NCBI GenBank assembly: GCA_037389465.1
Contig: JAZARR010000283.1
Coordinates: 28,925-92,924, forward strand
Direction: 5' to 3'
Length of the DNA: 64,000 nucleotides
From: Baylisascaris procyonis
Lineage: Eukaryota; Nematoda; Chromadorea; Rhabditida; Ascarididae
Numbering within the stretch: position 1 is the first letter of the stretch; every line of letters starts with the position of its first letter. Positions 44,024-57,882 of the stretch are shown here, in pieces. The position numbers were made by a program, and so were the translations under genes. The notes below the pieces were generated by a model. It had not been told where the DNA came from, ran no database searches, and worked only from the letters and a program-made list of their open reading frames with translations.

Positions 44024-47000
44024 GTTTGTGTCAACTAGATGCCTATAAGTGGCGAGTAGTTCACAAAACATGATGATATTGCGGTGAATTCAACGGTTGT
44101 TTGTGTCAACTAGATGCCTATAAGTGGCGAGTAGTTCACAAAACATGATGATATTGCGGTGAATTCAACGGTTGTTTGTGTCAACTAGATGCCTATAAGT
44201 GGCGAGTAGTTCACAAAACATGATGATATTGCGGTGAATTCAACGGTTGTTTGTGTCAACTAGATGCCTATAAGTGGCGAGTAGTTCACAAAACATGATG
44301 ATATTGCGGTGAATTCAACGGTTGTTTGTGTCAACTAGATGCCTATAAGTGGCGAGTAGTTCACAAAACATGATGATATTGCGGTGAATTCAACGGTTGT
44401 TTGTGTCAACTAGATGCCTATAAGTGGCGAGTAGTTCACAAAACATGATGATATTGCGGTGAATTCAACGGTTGTTTGTGTCAACTAGATGCCTATAAGT
44501 GGCGAGTAGTTCACAAAACATGATGATATTGCGGTGAATTCAACGGTTGTTTGTGTCAACTAGATGCCTATAAGTGGCGAGTAGTTCACAAAACATGATG
44601 ATATTGCGGTGAATTCAACGGTTGTTTGTGTCAACTAGATGCCTATAAGTGGCGAGTAGTTCACAAAACATGATGATATTGCGGTGAATTCAACGGTTGT
44701 TTGTGTCAACTAGATGCCTATAAGTGGCGAGTAGTTCACAAAACATGATGATATTGCGGTGAATTCAACGGTTGTTTGTGTCAACTAGATGCCTATAAGT
44801 GGCGAGTAGTTCACAAAACATGATGATATTGCGGTGAATTCAACGGTTGTTTGTGTCAACTAGATGCCTATAAGTGGCGAGTAGTTCACAAAACATGATG
44901 ATATTGCGGTGAATTCAACGGTTGTTTGTGTCAACTAGATGCCTATAAGTGGCGAGTAGTTCACAAAACATGATGATATTGCGGTGAATTCAACGGTTGT
45001 TTGTGTCAACTAGATGCCTATAAGTGGCGAGTAGTTCACAAAACATGATGATATTGCGGTGAATTCAACGGTTGTTTGTGTCAACTAGATGCCTATAAGT
45101 GGCGAGTAGTTCACAAAACATGATGATATTGCGGTGAATTCAACGGTTGTTTGTGTCAACTAGATGCCTATAAGTGGCGAGTAGTTCACAAAACATGATG
45201 ATATTGCGGTGAATTCAACGGTTGTTTGTGTCAACTAGATGCCTATAAGTGGCGAGTAGTTCACAAAACATGATGATATTGCGGTGAATTCAACGGTTGT
45301 TTGTGTCAACTAGATGCCTATAAGTGGCGAGTAGTTCACAAAACATGATGATATTGCGGTGAATTCAACGGTTGTTTGTGTCAACTAGATGCCTATAAGT
45401 GGCGAGTAGTTCACAAAACATGATGATATTGCGGTGAATTCAACGGTTGTTTGTGTCAACTAGATGCCTATAAGTGGCGAGTAGTTCACAAAACATGATG
45501 ATATTGCGGTGAATTCAACGGTTGTTTGTGTCAACTAGATGCCTATAAGTGGCGAGTAGTTCACAAAACATGATGATATTGCGGTGAATTCAACGGTTGT
45601 TTGTGTCAACTAGATGCCTATAAGTGGCGAGTAGTTCACAAAACATGATGATATTGCGGTGAATTCAACGGTTGTTTGTGTCAACTAGATGCCTATAAGT
45701 GGCGAGTAGTTCACAAAACATGATGATATTGCGGTGAATTCAACGGTTGTTTGTGTCAACTAGATGCCTATAAGTGGCGAGTAGTTCACAAAACATGATG
45801 ATATTGCGGTGAATTCAACGGTTGTTTGTGTCAACTAGATGCCTATAAGTGGCGAGTAGTTCACAAAACATGATGATATTGCGGTGAATTCAACGGTTGT
45901 TTGTGTCAACTAGATGCCTATAAGTGGCGAGTAGTTCACAAAACATGATGATATTGCGGTGAATTCAACGGTTGTTTGTGTCAACTAGATGCCTATAAGT
46001 GGCGAGTAGTTCACAAAACATGATGATATTGCGGTGAATTCAACGGTTGTTTGTGTCAACTAGATGCCTATAAGTGGCGAGTAGTTCACAAAACATGATG
46101 ATATTGCGGTGAATTCAACGGTTGTTTGTGTCAACTAGATGCCTATAAGTGGCGAGTAGTTCACAAAACATGATGATATTGCGGTGAATTCAACGGTTGT
46201 TTGTGTCAACTAGATGCCTATAAGTGGCGAGTAGTTCACAAAACATGATGATATTGCGGTGAATTCAACGGTTGTTTGTGTCAACTAGATGCCTATAAGT
46301 GGCGAGTAGTTCACAAAACATGATGATATTGCGGTGAATTCAACGGTTGTTTGTGTCAACTAGATGCCTATAAGTGGCGAGTAGTTCACAAAACATGATG
46401 ATATTGCGGTGAATTCAACGGTTGTTTGTGTCAACTAGATGCCTATAAGTGGCGAGTAGTTCACAAAACATGATGATATTGCGGTGAATTCAACGGTTGT
46501 TTGTGTCAACTAGATGCCTATAAGTGGCGAGTAGTTCACAAAACATGATGATATTGCGGTGAATTCAACGGTTGTTTGTGTCAACTAGATGCCTATAAGT
46601 GGCGAGTAGTTCACAAAACATGATGATATTGCGGTGAATTCAACGGTTGTTTGTGTCAACTAGATGCCTATAAGTGGCGAGTAGTTCACAAAACATGATG
46701 ATATTGCGGTGAATTCAACGGTTGTTTGTGTCAACTAGATGCCTATAAGTGGCGAGTAGTTCACAAAACATGATGATATTGCGGTGAATTCAACGGTTGT
46801 TTGTGTCAACTAGATGCCTATAAGTGGCGAGTAGTTCACAAAACATGATGATATTGCGGTGAATTCAACGGTTGTTTGTGTCAACTAGATGCCTATAAGT
46901 GGCGAGTAGTTCACAAAACATGATGATATTGCGGTGAATTCAACGGTTGTTTGTGTCAACTAGATGCCTATAAGTGGCGAGTAGTTCACAAAACATGATG

Positions 47001-47848
47001 ATATTGCGGTGAATTCAACGGTTGTTTGTGTCAACTAGATGCCTATAAGTGGCGAGTAGTTCACAAAACATGATGATATTGCGGTGAATTCAACGGTTGT
47101 TTGTGTCAACTAGATGCCTATAAGTGGCGAGTAGTTCACAAAACATGATGATATTGCGGTGAATTCAACGGTTGTTTGTGTCAACTAGATGCCTATAAGT
47201 GGCGAGTAGTTCACAAAACATGATGATATTGCGGTGAATTCAACGGTTGTTTGTGTCAACTAGATGCCTATAAGTGGCGAGTAGTTCACAAAACATGATG
47301 ATATTGCGGTGAATTCAACGGTTGTTTGTGTCAACTAGATGCCTATAAGTGGCGAGTAGTTCACAAAACATGATGATATTGCGGTGAATTCAACGGTTGT
47401 TTGTGTCAACTAGATGCCTATAAGTGGCGAGTAGTTCACAAAACATGATGATATTGCGGTGAATTCAACGGTTGTTTGTGTCAACTAGATGCCTATAAGT
47501 GGCGAGTAGTTCACAAAACATGATGATATTGCGGTGAATTCAACGGTTGTTTGTGTCAACTAGATGCCTATAAGTGGCGAGTAGTTCACAAAACATGATG
47601 ATATTGCGGTGAATTCAACGGTTGTTTGTGTCAACTAGATGCCTATAAGTGGCGAGTAGTTCACAAAACATGATGATATTGCGGTGAATTCAACGGTTGT
47701 TTGTGTCAACTAGATGCCTATAAGTGGCGAGTAGTTCACAAAACATGATGATATTGCGGTGAATTCAACGGTTGTTTGTGTCAACTAGATGCCTATAAGT
47801 GGCGAGTAGTTCACAAAACATGATGATATTGCGGTGAATTCAACGGTT
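44024..47848. repeat. Uniform block of 51 reference monomers
   Basis: Fifty-one copies of exactly 75 bp with no variant seen. This is the last uninterrupted block longer than 25 copies without any indel or substitution; to its right variants appear at least every 20 copies or so. Confidence 0.93.
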
Positions 47849-48520
47849 GTTTGTGTCAACTAGATGCCTATAAGTGGCGAGTAGTTCACAAAACATGATG
47901 ATATTGCGGTGAATTCAAGGTTGTTTGTGTCAACTAGATGCCTATAAGTGGCGAGTAGTTCACAAAACATGATGATATTGCGGTGAATTCAACGGTTGTT
48001 TGTGTCAACTAGATGCCTATAAGTGGCGAGTAGTTCACAAAACATGATGATATTGCGGTGAATTCAACGGTTGTTTGTGTCAACTAGATGCCTATAAGTG
48101 GCGAGTAGTTCACAAAACATGATGATATTGCGGTGAATTCAACGGTTGTTTGTGTCAACTAGATGCCTATAAGTGGCGAGTAGTTCACAAAACATGATGA
48201 TATTGCGGTGAATTCAAGGTTGTTTGTGTCAACTAGATGCCTATAAGTGGCGAGTAGTTCACAAAACATGATGATATTGCGGTGAATTCAACGGTTGTTT
48301 GTGTCAACTAGATGCCTATAAGTGGCGAGTAGTTCACAAAACATGATGATATTGCGGTGAATTCAACGGTTGTTTGTGTCAACTAGATGCCTATAAGTGG
48401 CGAGTAGTTCACAAAACATGATGATATTGCGGTGAATTCAACGGTTGTTTGTGTCAACTAGATGCCTATAAGTGGCGAGTAGTTCACAAAACATGATGAT
48501 ATTGCGGTGAATTCAAGGTT
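47849..48520. repeat. Four-monomer (299-bp) higher-order repeat marked by C71 deletion
   Basis: Copies starting at 47,849, 48,148 and 48,447 each lack C71, and each is separated from the next by three reference copies. The periodicity is 3 x 75 + 74 = 299 bp. At least two full periods are visible (47,923-48,221 and 48,222-48,520); the three reference copies before 47,849 could complete a third but cannot be told apart from the core. The following copy has T at offset 4 in all three cases, so this is the C71 deletion without T4C. The exact spacing indicates local duplication of a four-monomer segment. Confidence 0.9.
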
Positions 48521-49270
48521 GTTTGTGTCAACTAGATGCCTATAAGTGGCGAGTAGTTCACAAAACATGATGATATTGCGGTGAATTCAACGGTTGTTTG
48601 TGTCAACTAGATGCCTATAAGTGGCGAGTAGTTCACAAAACATGATGATATTGCGGTGAATTCAACGGTTGTTTGTGTCAACTAGATGCCTATAAGTGGC
48701 GAGTAGTTCACAAAACATGATGATATTGCGGTGAATTCAACGGTTGTTTGTGTCAACTAGATGCCTATAAGTGGCGAGTAGTTCACAAAACATGATGATA
48801 TTGCGGTGAATTCAACGGTTGTTTGTGTCAACTAGATGCCTATAAGTGGCGAGTAGTTCACAAAACATGATGATATTGCGGTGAATTCAACGGTTGTTTG
48901 TGTCAACTAGATGCCTATAAGTGGCGAGTAGTTCACAAAACATGATGATATTGCGGTGAATTCAACGGTTGTTTGTGTCAACTAGATGCCTATAAGTGGC
49001 GAGTAGTTCACAAAACATGATGATATTGCGGTGAATTCAACGGTTGTTTGTGTCAACTAGATGCCTATAAGTGGCGAGTAGTTCACAAAACATGATGATA
49101 TTGCGGTGAATTCAACGGTTGTTTGTGTCAACTAGATGCCTATAAGTGGCGAGTAGTTCACAAAACATGATGATATTGCGGTGAATTCAACGGTTGTTTG
49201 TGTCAACTAGATGCCTATAAGTGGCGAGTAGTTCACAAAACATGATGATATTGCGGTGAATTCAACGGTT
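48521..49270. repeat. Ten reference monomers
   Basis: Ten 75-bp copies without visible change, between the 299-bp higher-order repeat and the next variant cluster. Confidence 0.93.
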
Positions 49271-50242
49271 GTTTGTGTCAACTAGATGCCTATAAGTGGC
49301 GAGTAGTTCACAAAACATGATGATATTGCGGTGAATTCAAGGTTGTTCGTGTCAACTAGATGCCTATAAGTGGCGAGTAGTTCACAAAACATGATGATAT
49401 TGCGGTGAATTCAACGGTTGTTTGTGTCAACTAGATGCCTATAAGTGGCGAGTAGTTCACAAAACATGATGATATTGCGGTGAATTCAACGGTTGTTTGT
49501 GTCAACTAGATGCCTATAAGTGGCGAGTAGTTCACAAAACATGATGATATTGCGGTGAATTCAACGGTTGTTTGTGTCAACTAGATGCCTATAAGTGGCG
49601 AGTAGTTCACAAAACATGATGATATTGCGGTGAATTCAACGGTTGTTTGTGTCAACTAGATGCCTATAAGTGGCGAGTAGTTCACAAAACATGATGATAT
49701 TGCGGTGAATTCAACGGTTGTTTGTGTCAACTAGATGCCTATAAGTGGCGAGTAGTTCACAAAACATGATGATATTGCGGTGAATTCAACGTTGTTTGTG
49801 TCAACTAGATGCCTATAAGTGGCGAGTAGTTCACAAAACATGATGATATTGCGGTGAATTCAACGGTTGTTTGTGTCAACTAGATGCCTATAAGTGGCGA
49901 GTAGTTCACAAAACATGATGATATTGCGGTGAATTCAACGGTTGTTTGTGTCAACTAGATGCCTATAAGTTGCGAGTAGTTCACAAAACATGATGATATT
50001 GCGGTGAATTCAACGGTTGTTTGTGTCAACTAGATGCCTATAAGTGGCGAGTAGTTCACAAAACATGATGATATTGCGGTGAATTCAACGGTTGTTTGTG
50101 TCAACTAGATGCCTATAAGTGGCGAGTAGTTCACAAAACATGATGATATTGCGGTGAATTCAAGGTTGTTCGTGTCAACTAGATGCCTATAAGTGGCGAG
50201 TAGTTCACAAAACATGATGATATTGCGGTGAATTCAACGGTT
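49271..50242. repeat. Variant cluster with two C71-deletion/T4C junctions
   Basis: Within 13 copies there are four separate variants. Copy 49,271-49,344 lacks C71 and is followed by T4C at 49,348. Copy 49,720-49,793 lacks one G of G72/G73. The copy from 49,944 has G28T at 49,971. Copy 50,094-50,167 lacks C71 and is followed by T4C at 50,171. The other copies match the reference. The same variants are common in the diverged right end, which suggests a shared origin. Confidence 0.92.
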
Positions 50243-51742
50243 GTTTGTGTCAACTAGATGCCTATAAGTGGCGAGTAGTTCACAAAACATGATGATATTG
50301 CGGTGAATTCAACGGTTGTTTGTGTCAACTAGATGCCTATAAGTGGCGAGTAGTTCACAAAACATGATGATATTGCGGTGAATTCAACGGTTGTTTGTGT
50401 CAACTAGATGCCTATAAGTGGCGAGTAGTTCACAAAACATGATGATATTGCGGTGAATTCAACGGTTGTTTGTGTCAACTAGATGCCTATAAGTGGCGAG
50501 TAGTTCACAAAACATGATGATATTGCGGTGAATTCAACGGTTGTTTGTGTCAACTAGATGCCTATAAGTGGCGAGTAGTTCACAAAACATGATGATATTG
50601 CGGTGAATTCAACGGTTGTTTGTGTCAACTAGATGCCTATAAGTGGCGAGTAGTTCACAAAACATGATGATATTGCGGTGAATTCAACGGTTGTTTGTGT
50701 CAACTAGATGCCTATAAGTGGCGAGTAGTTCACAAAACATGATGATATTGCGGTGAATTCAACGGTTGTTTGTGTCAACTAGATGCCTATAAGTGGCGAG
50801 TAGTTCACAAAACATGATGATATTGCGGTGAATTCAACGGTTGTTTGTGTCAACTAGATGCCTATAAGTGGCGAGTAGTTCACAAAACATGATGATATTG
50901 CGGTGAATTCAACGGTTGTTTGTGTCAACTAGATGCCTATAAGTGGCGAGTAGTTCACAAAACATGATGATATTGCGGTGAATTCAACGGTTGTTTGTGT
51001 CAACTAGATGCCTATAAGTGGCGAGTAGTTCACAAAACATGATGATATTGCGGTGAATTCAACGGTTGTTTGTGTCAACTAGATGCCTATAAGTGGCGAG
51101 TAGTTCACAAAACATGATGATATTGCGGTGAATTCAACGGTTGTTTGTGTCAACTAGATGCCTATAAGTGGCGAGTAGTTCACAAAACATGATGATATTG
51201 CGGTGAATTCAACGGTTGTTTGTGTCAACTAGATGCCTATAAGTGGCGAGTAGTTCACAAAACATGATGATATTGCGGTGAATTCAACGGTTGTTTGTGT
51301 CAACTAGATGCCTATAAGTGGCGAGTAGTTCACAAAACATGATGATATTGCGGTGAATTCAACGGTTGTTTGTGTCAACTAGATGCCTATAAGTGGCGAG
51401 TAGTTCACAAAACATGATGATATTGCGGTGAATTCAACGGTTGTTTGTGTCAACTAGATGCCTATAAGTGGCGAGTAGTTCACAAAACATGATGATATTG
51501 CGGTGAATTCAACGGTTGTTTGTGTCAACTAGATGCCTATAAGTGGCGAGTAGTTCACAAAACATGATGATATTGCGGTGAATTCAACGGTTGTTTGTGT
51601 CAACTAGATGCCTATAAGTGGCGAGTAGTTCACAAAACATGATGATATTGCGGTGAATTCAACGGTTGTTTGTGTCAACTAGATGCCTATAAGTGGCGAG
51701 TAGTTCACAAAACATGATGATATTGCGGTGAATTCAACGGTT
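50243..51742. repeat. Twenty reference monomers
   Basis: Twenty 75-bp copies in constant register with no variant seen. Confidence 0.92.
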
Positions 51743-52712
51743 GTTTGTGTCAACTAGATGCCTATAAGTGGCGAGTAGTTCACAAAACATGATGATATTG
51801 CGGTGAATTCAAGGTTGTTTGTGTCAACTAGATGCCTATAAGTGGCGAGTAGTTCACAAAACATGATGATATTGCGGTGAATTCAACGGTTGTTTGTGTC
51901 AACTAGATGCCTATAAGTGGCGAGTAGTTCACAAAACATGATGATATTGCGGTGAATTCAACGGTTGTTTGTGTCAACTAGATGCCTATAAGTGGCGAGT
52001 AGTTCACAAAACATGATGATATTGCGGTGAATTCAACGGTTGTTTGTGTCAACTAGATGCCTATAAGTGGCGAGTAGTTCACAAAACATGATGATATTGC
52101 GGTGAATTCAACGGTTGTTTGTGTCAACTAGATGCCTATAAGTGGCGAGTAGTTCACAAAACATGATGATATTGCGGTGAATTCAACGGTTGTTTGTGTC
52201 AACTAGATGCCTATAAGTGGCGAGTAGTTCACAAAACATGATATTGCGGTGAATTCAACGGTTGTTTGTGTCAACTAGATGCCTATAAGTGGCGAGTAGT
52301 TCACAAAACATGATGATATTGCGGTGAATTCAACGGTTGTTTGTGTCAACTAGATGCCTATAAGTGGCGAGTAGTTCACAAAACATGATGATATTGCGGT
52401 GAATTCAACGGTTGTTTGTGTCAACTAGATGCCTATAAGTGGCGAGTAGTTCACAAAACATGATGATATTGCGGTGAATTCAACGGTTGTTTGTGTCAAC
52501 TAGATGCCTATAAGTGGCGAGTAGTTCACAAAACATGATGATATTGCGGTGAATTCAACGGTTGTTTGTGTCAACTAGATGCCTATAAGTGGCGAGTAGT
52601 TCACAAAACATGATGATATTGCGGTGAATTCAAGGTTGTTTGTGTCAACTAGATGCCTATAAGTGGCGAGTAGTTCACAAAACATGATGATATTGCTGTG
52701 AATTCAACGGTT
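51743..52712. repeat. Variant cluster with C71, ATG and G60T changes
   Basis: Copy 51,743-51,816 lacks C71 with no T4C after it. Copy 52,192-52,263 is 72 bp because one of the two ATG units in ATGATGATATT is missing, probably replication slippage in that short direct repeat. Copy 52,564-52,637 lacks C71, and the following copy carries G60T (GCGG to GCTG) at 52,697. The order C71 deletion then G60T is found again at 57,136-57,284. Confidence 0.92.
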
Positions 52713-53987
52713 GTTTGTGTCAACTAGATGCCTATAAGTGGCGAGTAGTTCACAAAACATGATGATATTGCGGTGAATTCAACGGTTGTTTGTGTCAACT
52801 AGATGCCTATAAGTGGCGAGTAGTTCACAAAACATGATGATATTGCGGTGAATTCAACGGTTGTTTGTGTCAACTAGATGCCTATAAGTGGCGAGTAGTT
52901 CACAAAACATGATGATATTGCGGTGAATTCAACGGTTGTTTGTGTCAACTAGATGCCTATAAGTGGCGAGTAGTTCACAAAACATGATGATATTGCGGTG
53001 AATTCAACGGTTGTTTGTGTCAACTAGATGCCTATAAGTGGCGAGTAGTTCACAAAACATGATGATATTGCGGTGAATTCAACGGTTGTTTGTGTCAACT
53101 AGATGCCTATAAGTGGCGAGTAGTTCACAAAACATGATGATATTGCGGTGAATTCAACGGTTGTTTGTGTCAACTAGATGCCTATAAGTGGCGAGTAGTT
53201 CACAAAACATGATGATATTGCGGTGAATTCAACGGTTGTTTGTGTCAACTAGATGCCTATAAGTGGCGAGTAGTTCACAAAACATGATGATATTGCGGTG
53301 AATTCAACGGTTGTTTGTGTCAACTAGATGCCTATAAGTGGCGAGTAGTTCACAAAACATGATGATATTGCGGTGAATTCAACGGTTGTTTGTGTCAACT
53401 AGATGCCTATAAGTGGCGAGTAGTTCACAAAACATGATGATATTGCGGTGAATTCAACGGTTGTTTGTGTCAACTAGATGCCTATAAGTGGCGAGTAGTT
53501 CACAAAACATGATGATATTGCGGTGAATTCAACGGTTGTTTGTGTCAACTAGATGCCTATAAGTGGCGAGTAGTTCACAAAACATGATGATATTGCGGTG
53601 AATTCAACGGTTGTTTGTGTCAACTAGATGCCTATAAGTGGCGAGTAGTTCACAAAACATGATGATATTGCGGTGAATTCAACGGTTGTTTGTGTCAACT
53701 AGATGCCTATAAGTGGCGAGTAGTTCACAAAACATGATGATATTGCGGTGAATTCAACGGTTGTTTGTGTCAACTAGATGCCTATAAGTGGCGAGTAGTT
53801 CACAAAACATGATGATATTGCGGTGAATTCAACGGTTGTTTGTGTCAACTAGATGCCTATAAGTGGCGAGTAGTTCACAAAACATGATGATATTGCGGTG
53901 AATTCAACGGTTGTTTGTGTCAACTAGATGCCTATAAGTGGCGAGTAGTTCACAAAACATGATGATATTGCGGTGAATTCAACGGTT
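52713..53987. repeat. Seventeen reference monomers
   Basis: Seventeen 75-bp copies with no visible variant. Confidence 0.92.
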
Positions 53988-54135
53988 GTTTGTGTCAACT
54001 AGATGCCTATAAGTGGCGAGTAGTTCACAAAACATGATGATATTGCGGTGAATTCAACGTTGTTTGTGTCAACTAGATGCCTAAAGTGGCGAGTAGTTCA
54101 CAAAACATGATGATATTGCGGTGAATTCAACGGTT
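53988..54135. repeat. Variant pair (G deletion, then T23 deletion), possible Y-X remnant
   Basis: Copy 53,988-54,061 has lost one G of G72/G73, and the adjacent copy 54,062-54,135 has lost T23, changing CCTATAAG to CCTAAAG. The same two deletions, in the same order and in adjacent copies, occur in the strongly diverged Y-X pairs at 60,651-60,798 and 61,547-61,694. I infer that this is a Y-X pair in which most other differences have been converted to reference sequence. Two independent deletions are the alternative. Confidence 0.85.
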
Positions 54136-57135
54136 GTTTGTGTCAACTAGATGCCTATAAGTGGCGAGTAGTTCACAAAACATGATGATATTGCGGTGAA
54201 TTCAACGGTTGTTTGTGTCAACTAGATGCCTATAAGTGGCGAGTAGTTCACAAAACATGATGATATTGCGGTGAATTCAACGGTTGTTTGTGTCAACTAG
54301 ATGCCTATAAGTGGCGAGTAGTTCACAAAACATGATGATATTGCGGTGAATTCAACGGTTGTTTGTGTCAACTAGATGCCTATAAGTGGCGAGTAGTTCA
54401 CAAAACATGATGATATTGCGGTGAATTCAACGGTTGTTTGTGTCAACTAGATGCCTATAAGTGGCGAGTAGTTCACAAAACATGATGATATTGCGGTGAA
54501 TTCAACGGTTGTTTGTGTCAACTAGATGCCTATAAGTGGCGAGTAGTTCACAAAACATGATGATATTGCTGTGAATTCAACGGTTGTTTGTGTCAACTAG
54601 ATGCCTATAAGTGGCGAGTAGTTCACAAAACATGATGATATTGCGGTGAATTCAACGGTTGTTTGTGTCAACTAGATGCCTATAAGTGGCGAGTAGTTCA
54701 CAAAACATGATGATATTGCGGTGAATTCAACGGTTGTTTGTGTCAACTAGATGCCTATAAGTGGCGAGTAGTTCACAAAACATGATGATATTGCGGTGAA
54801 TTCAACGGTTGTTTGTGTCAACTAGATGCCTATAAGTGGCGAGTAGTTCACAAAACATGATGATATTGCGGTGAATTCAACGGTTGTTTGTGTCAACTAG
54901 ATGCCTATAAGTGGCGAGTAGTTCACAAAACATGATGATATTGCGGTGAATTCAACGGTTGTTTGTGTCAACTAGATGCCTATAAGTGGCGAGTAGTTCA
55001 CAAAACATGATGATATTGCGGTGAATTCAACGGTTGTTTGTGTCAACTAGATGCCTATAAGTGGCGAGTAGTTCACAAAACATGATGATATTGCGGTGAA
55101 TTCAACGGTTGTTTGTGTCAACTAGATGCCTATAAGTGGCGAGTAGTTCACAAAACATGATGATATTGCGGTGAATTCAACGGTTGTTTGTGTCAACTAG
55201 ATGCCTATAAGTGGCGAGTAGTTCACAAAACATGATGATATTGCGGTGAATTCAACGGTTGTTTGTGTCAACTAGATGCCTATAAGTGGCGAGTAGTTCA
55301 CAAAACATGATGATATTGCGGTGAATTCAACGGTTGTTTGTGTCAACTAGATGCCTATAAGTGGCGAGTAGTTCACAAAACATGATGATATTGCGGTGAA
55401 TTCAACGGTTGTTTGTGTCAACTAGATGCCTATAAGTGGCGAGTAGTTCACAAAACATGATGATATTGCGGTGAATTCAACGGTTGTTTGTGTCAACTAG
55501 ATGCCTATAAGTGGCGAGTAGTTCACAAAACATGATGATATTGCGGTGAATTCAACGGTTGTTTGTGTCAACTAGATGCCTATAAGTGGCGAGTAGTTCA
55601 CAAAACATGATGATATTGCGGTGAATTCAACGGTTGTTTGTGTCAACTAGATGCCTATAAGTGGCGAGTAGTTCACAAAACATGATGATATTGCGGTGAA
55701 TTCAACGGTTGTTTGTGTCAACTAGATGCCTATAAGTGGCGAGTAGTTCACAAAACATGATGATATTGCGGTGAATTCAACGGTTGTTTGTGTCAACTAG
55801 ATGCCTATAAGTGGCGAGTAGTTCACAAAACATGATGATATTGCTGTGAATTCAACGGTTGTTTGTGTCAACTAGATGCCTATAAGTGGCGAGTAGTTCA
55901 CAAAACATGATGATATTGCGGTGAATTCAACGGTTGTTTGTGTCAACTAGATGCCTATAAGTGGCGAGTAGTTCACAAAACATGATGATATTGCGGTGAA
56001 TTCAACGGTTGTTTGTGTCAACTAGATGCCTATAAGTGGCGAGTAGTTCACAAAACATGATGATATTGCGGTGAATTCAACGGTTGTTTGTGTCAACTAG
56101 ATGCCTATAAGTGGCGAGTAGTTCACAAAACATGATGATATTGCGGTGAATTCAACGGTTGTTTGTGTCAACTAGATGCCTATAAGTGGCGAGTAGTTCA
56201 CAAAACATGATGATATTGCGGTGAATTCAACGGTTGTTTGTGTCAACTAGATGCCTATAAGTGGCGAGTAGTTCACAAAACATGATGATATTGCGGTGAA
56301 TTCAACGGTTGTTTGTGTCAACTAGATGCCTATAAGTGGCGAGTAGTTCACAAAACATGATGATATTGCGGTGAATTCAACGGTTGTTTGTGTCAACTAG
56401 ATGCCTATAAGTGGCGAGTAGTTCACAAAACATGATGATATTGCTGTGAATTCAACGGTTGTTTGTGTCAACTAGATGCCTATAAGTGGCGAGTAGTTCA
56501 CAAAACATGATGATATTGCGGTGAATTCAACGGTTGTTTGTGTCAACTAGATGCCTATAAGTGGCGAGTAGTTCACAAAACATGATGATATTGCGGTGAA
56601 TTCAACGGTTGTTTGTGTCAACTAGATGCCTATAAGTGGCGAGTAGTTCACAAAACATGATGATATTGCGGTGAATTCAACGGTTGTTTGTGTCAACTAG
56701 ATGCCTATAAGTGGCGAGTAGTTCACAAAACATGATGATATTGCGGTGAATTCAACGGTTGTTTGTGTCAACTAGATGCCTATAAGTGGCGAGTAGTTCA
56801 CAAAACATGATGATATTGCGGTGAATTCAACGGTTGTTTGTGTCAACTAGATGCCTATAAGTGGCGAGTAGTTCACAAAACATGATGATATTGCGGTGAA
56901 TTCAACGGTTGTTTGTGTCAACTAGATGCCTATAAGTGGCGAGTAGTTCACAAAACATGATGATATTGCGGTGAATTCAACGGTTGTTTGTGTCAACTAG
57001 ATGCCTATAAGTGGCGAGTAGTTCACAAAACATGATGATATTGCGGTGAATTCAACGGTTGTTTGTGTCAACTAGATGCCTATAAGTGGCGAGTAGTTCA
57101 CAAAACATGATGATATTGCGGTGAATTCAACGGTT
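54136..57135. repeat. Forty monomers with three G60T copies
   Basis: Forty 75-bp copies in constant register. All match the reference except three that carry G60T, at 54,570, 55,845 and 56,445. These are 17 and 8 monomers apart, so no fixed higher-order period is evident. G60T removes the CpG at offsets 59-60 and is a transversion, not the C-to-T change expected from deamination of methylated CpG. Confidence 0.92.
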
Positions 57136-57284
57136 GTTTGTGTCAACTAGATGCCTATAAGTGGCGAGTAGTTCACAAAACATGATGATATTGCGGTGAA
57201 TTCAAGGTTGTTTGTGTCAACTAGATGCCTATAAGTGGCGAGTAGTTCACAAAACATGATGATATTGCTGTGAATTCAACGGTT
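57136..57284. repeat. Variant pair: C71 deletion followed by G60T
   Basis: Copy 57,136-57,209 lacks C71 and the next copy (57,210-57,284) carries G60T at 57,269. The pair has the same order and spacing as at 52,564-52,712, pointing to a two-monomer unit copied to both places. A related pair, with G28T added, is at 60,054-60,202. Confidence 0.9.
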
Positions 57285-57509
57285 GTTTGTGTCAACTAGA
57301 TGCCTATAAGTGGCGAGTAGTTCACAAAACATGATGATATTGCGGTGAATTCAACGGTTGTTTGTGTCAACTAGATGCCTATAAGTGGCGAGTAGTTCAC
57401 AAAACATGATGATATTGCGGTGAATTCAACGGTTGTTTGTGTCAACTAGATGCCTATAAGTGGCGAGTAGTTCACAAAACATGATGATATTGCGGTGAAT
57501 TCAACGGTT

Positions 57510-57882
57510 GTTTGTGTCAACTAGATGCCTATAAGTGGCGAGTAGTTCACAAAACATGATGATATTGCGGTGAATTCAACGTTGTTTGTGTCAACTAGAT
57601 GCCTATAAGTGGCGAGTAGTTCACAAAACATGATGATATTGCGGTGAATTCAACGGTTGTTTGTGTCAACTAGATGCCTATAAGTGGCGAGTAGTTCACA
57701 AAACATGATGATATTGCGGTGAATTCAACGGTTGTTTGTGTCAACTAGATGCCTATAAGTGGCGAGTAGTTCACAAAACATGATGATATTGCGGTGAATT
57801 CAGCGGTTGTTTGTGTCAACTAGATGCCTAAAGTGGCGAGTAGTTCACAAAACATGATGATATTGCGGTGAATTCAACGGTT
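57510..57882. repeat. Variant cluster ending in a second possible Y-X remnant
   Basis: Copy 57,510-57,583 lacks one G of G72/G73. After two reference copies, copy 57,734-57,808 has A70G at 57,803 (TTCAGCGG), and the adjacent copy 57,809-57,882 lacks T23. A70G in the left member and T23 deletion in the right member are both hallmarks of the Y-X pairs near 60,651 and 61,547. Compared with 53,988-54,135, a different subset of the left-member changes survives here, as expected if conversion overwrote different parts of each pair. Confidence 0.86.
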
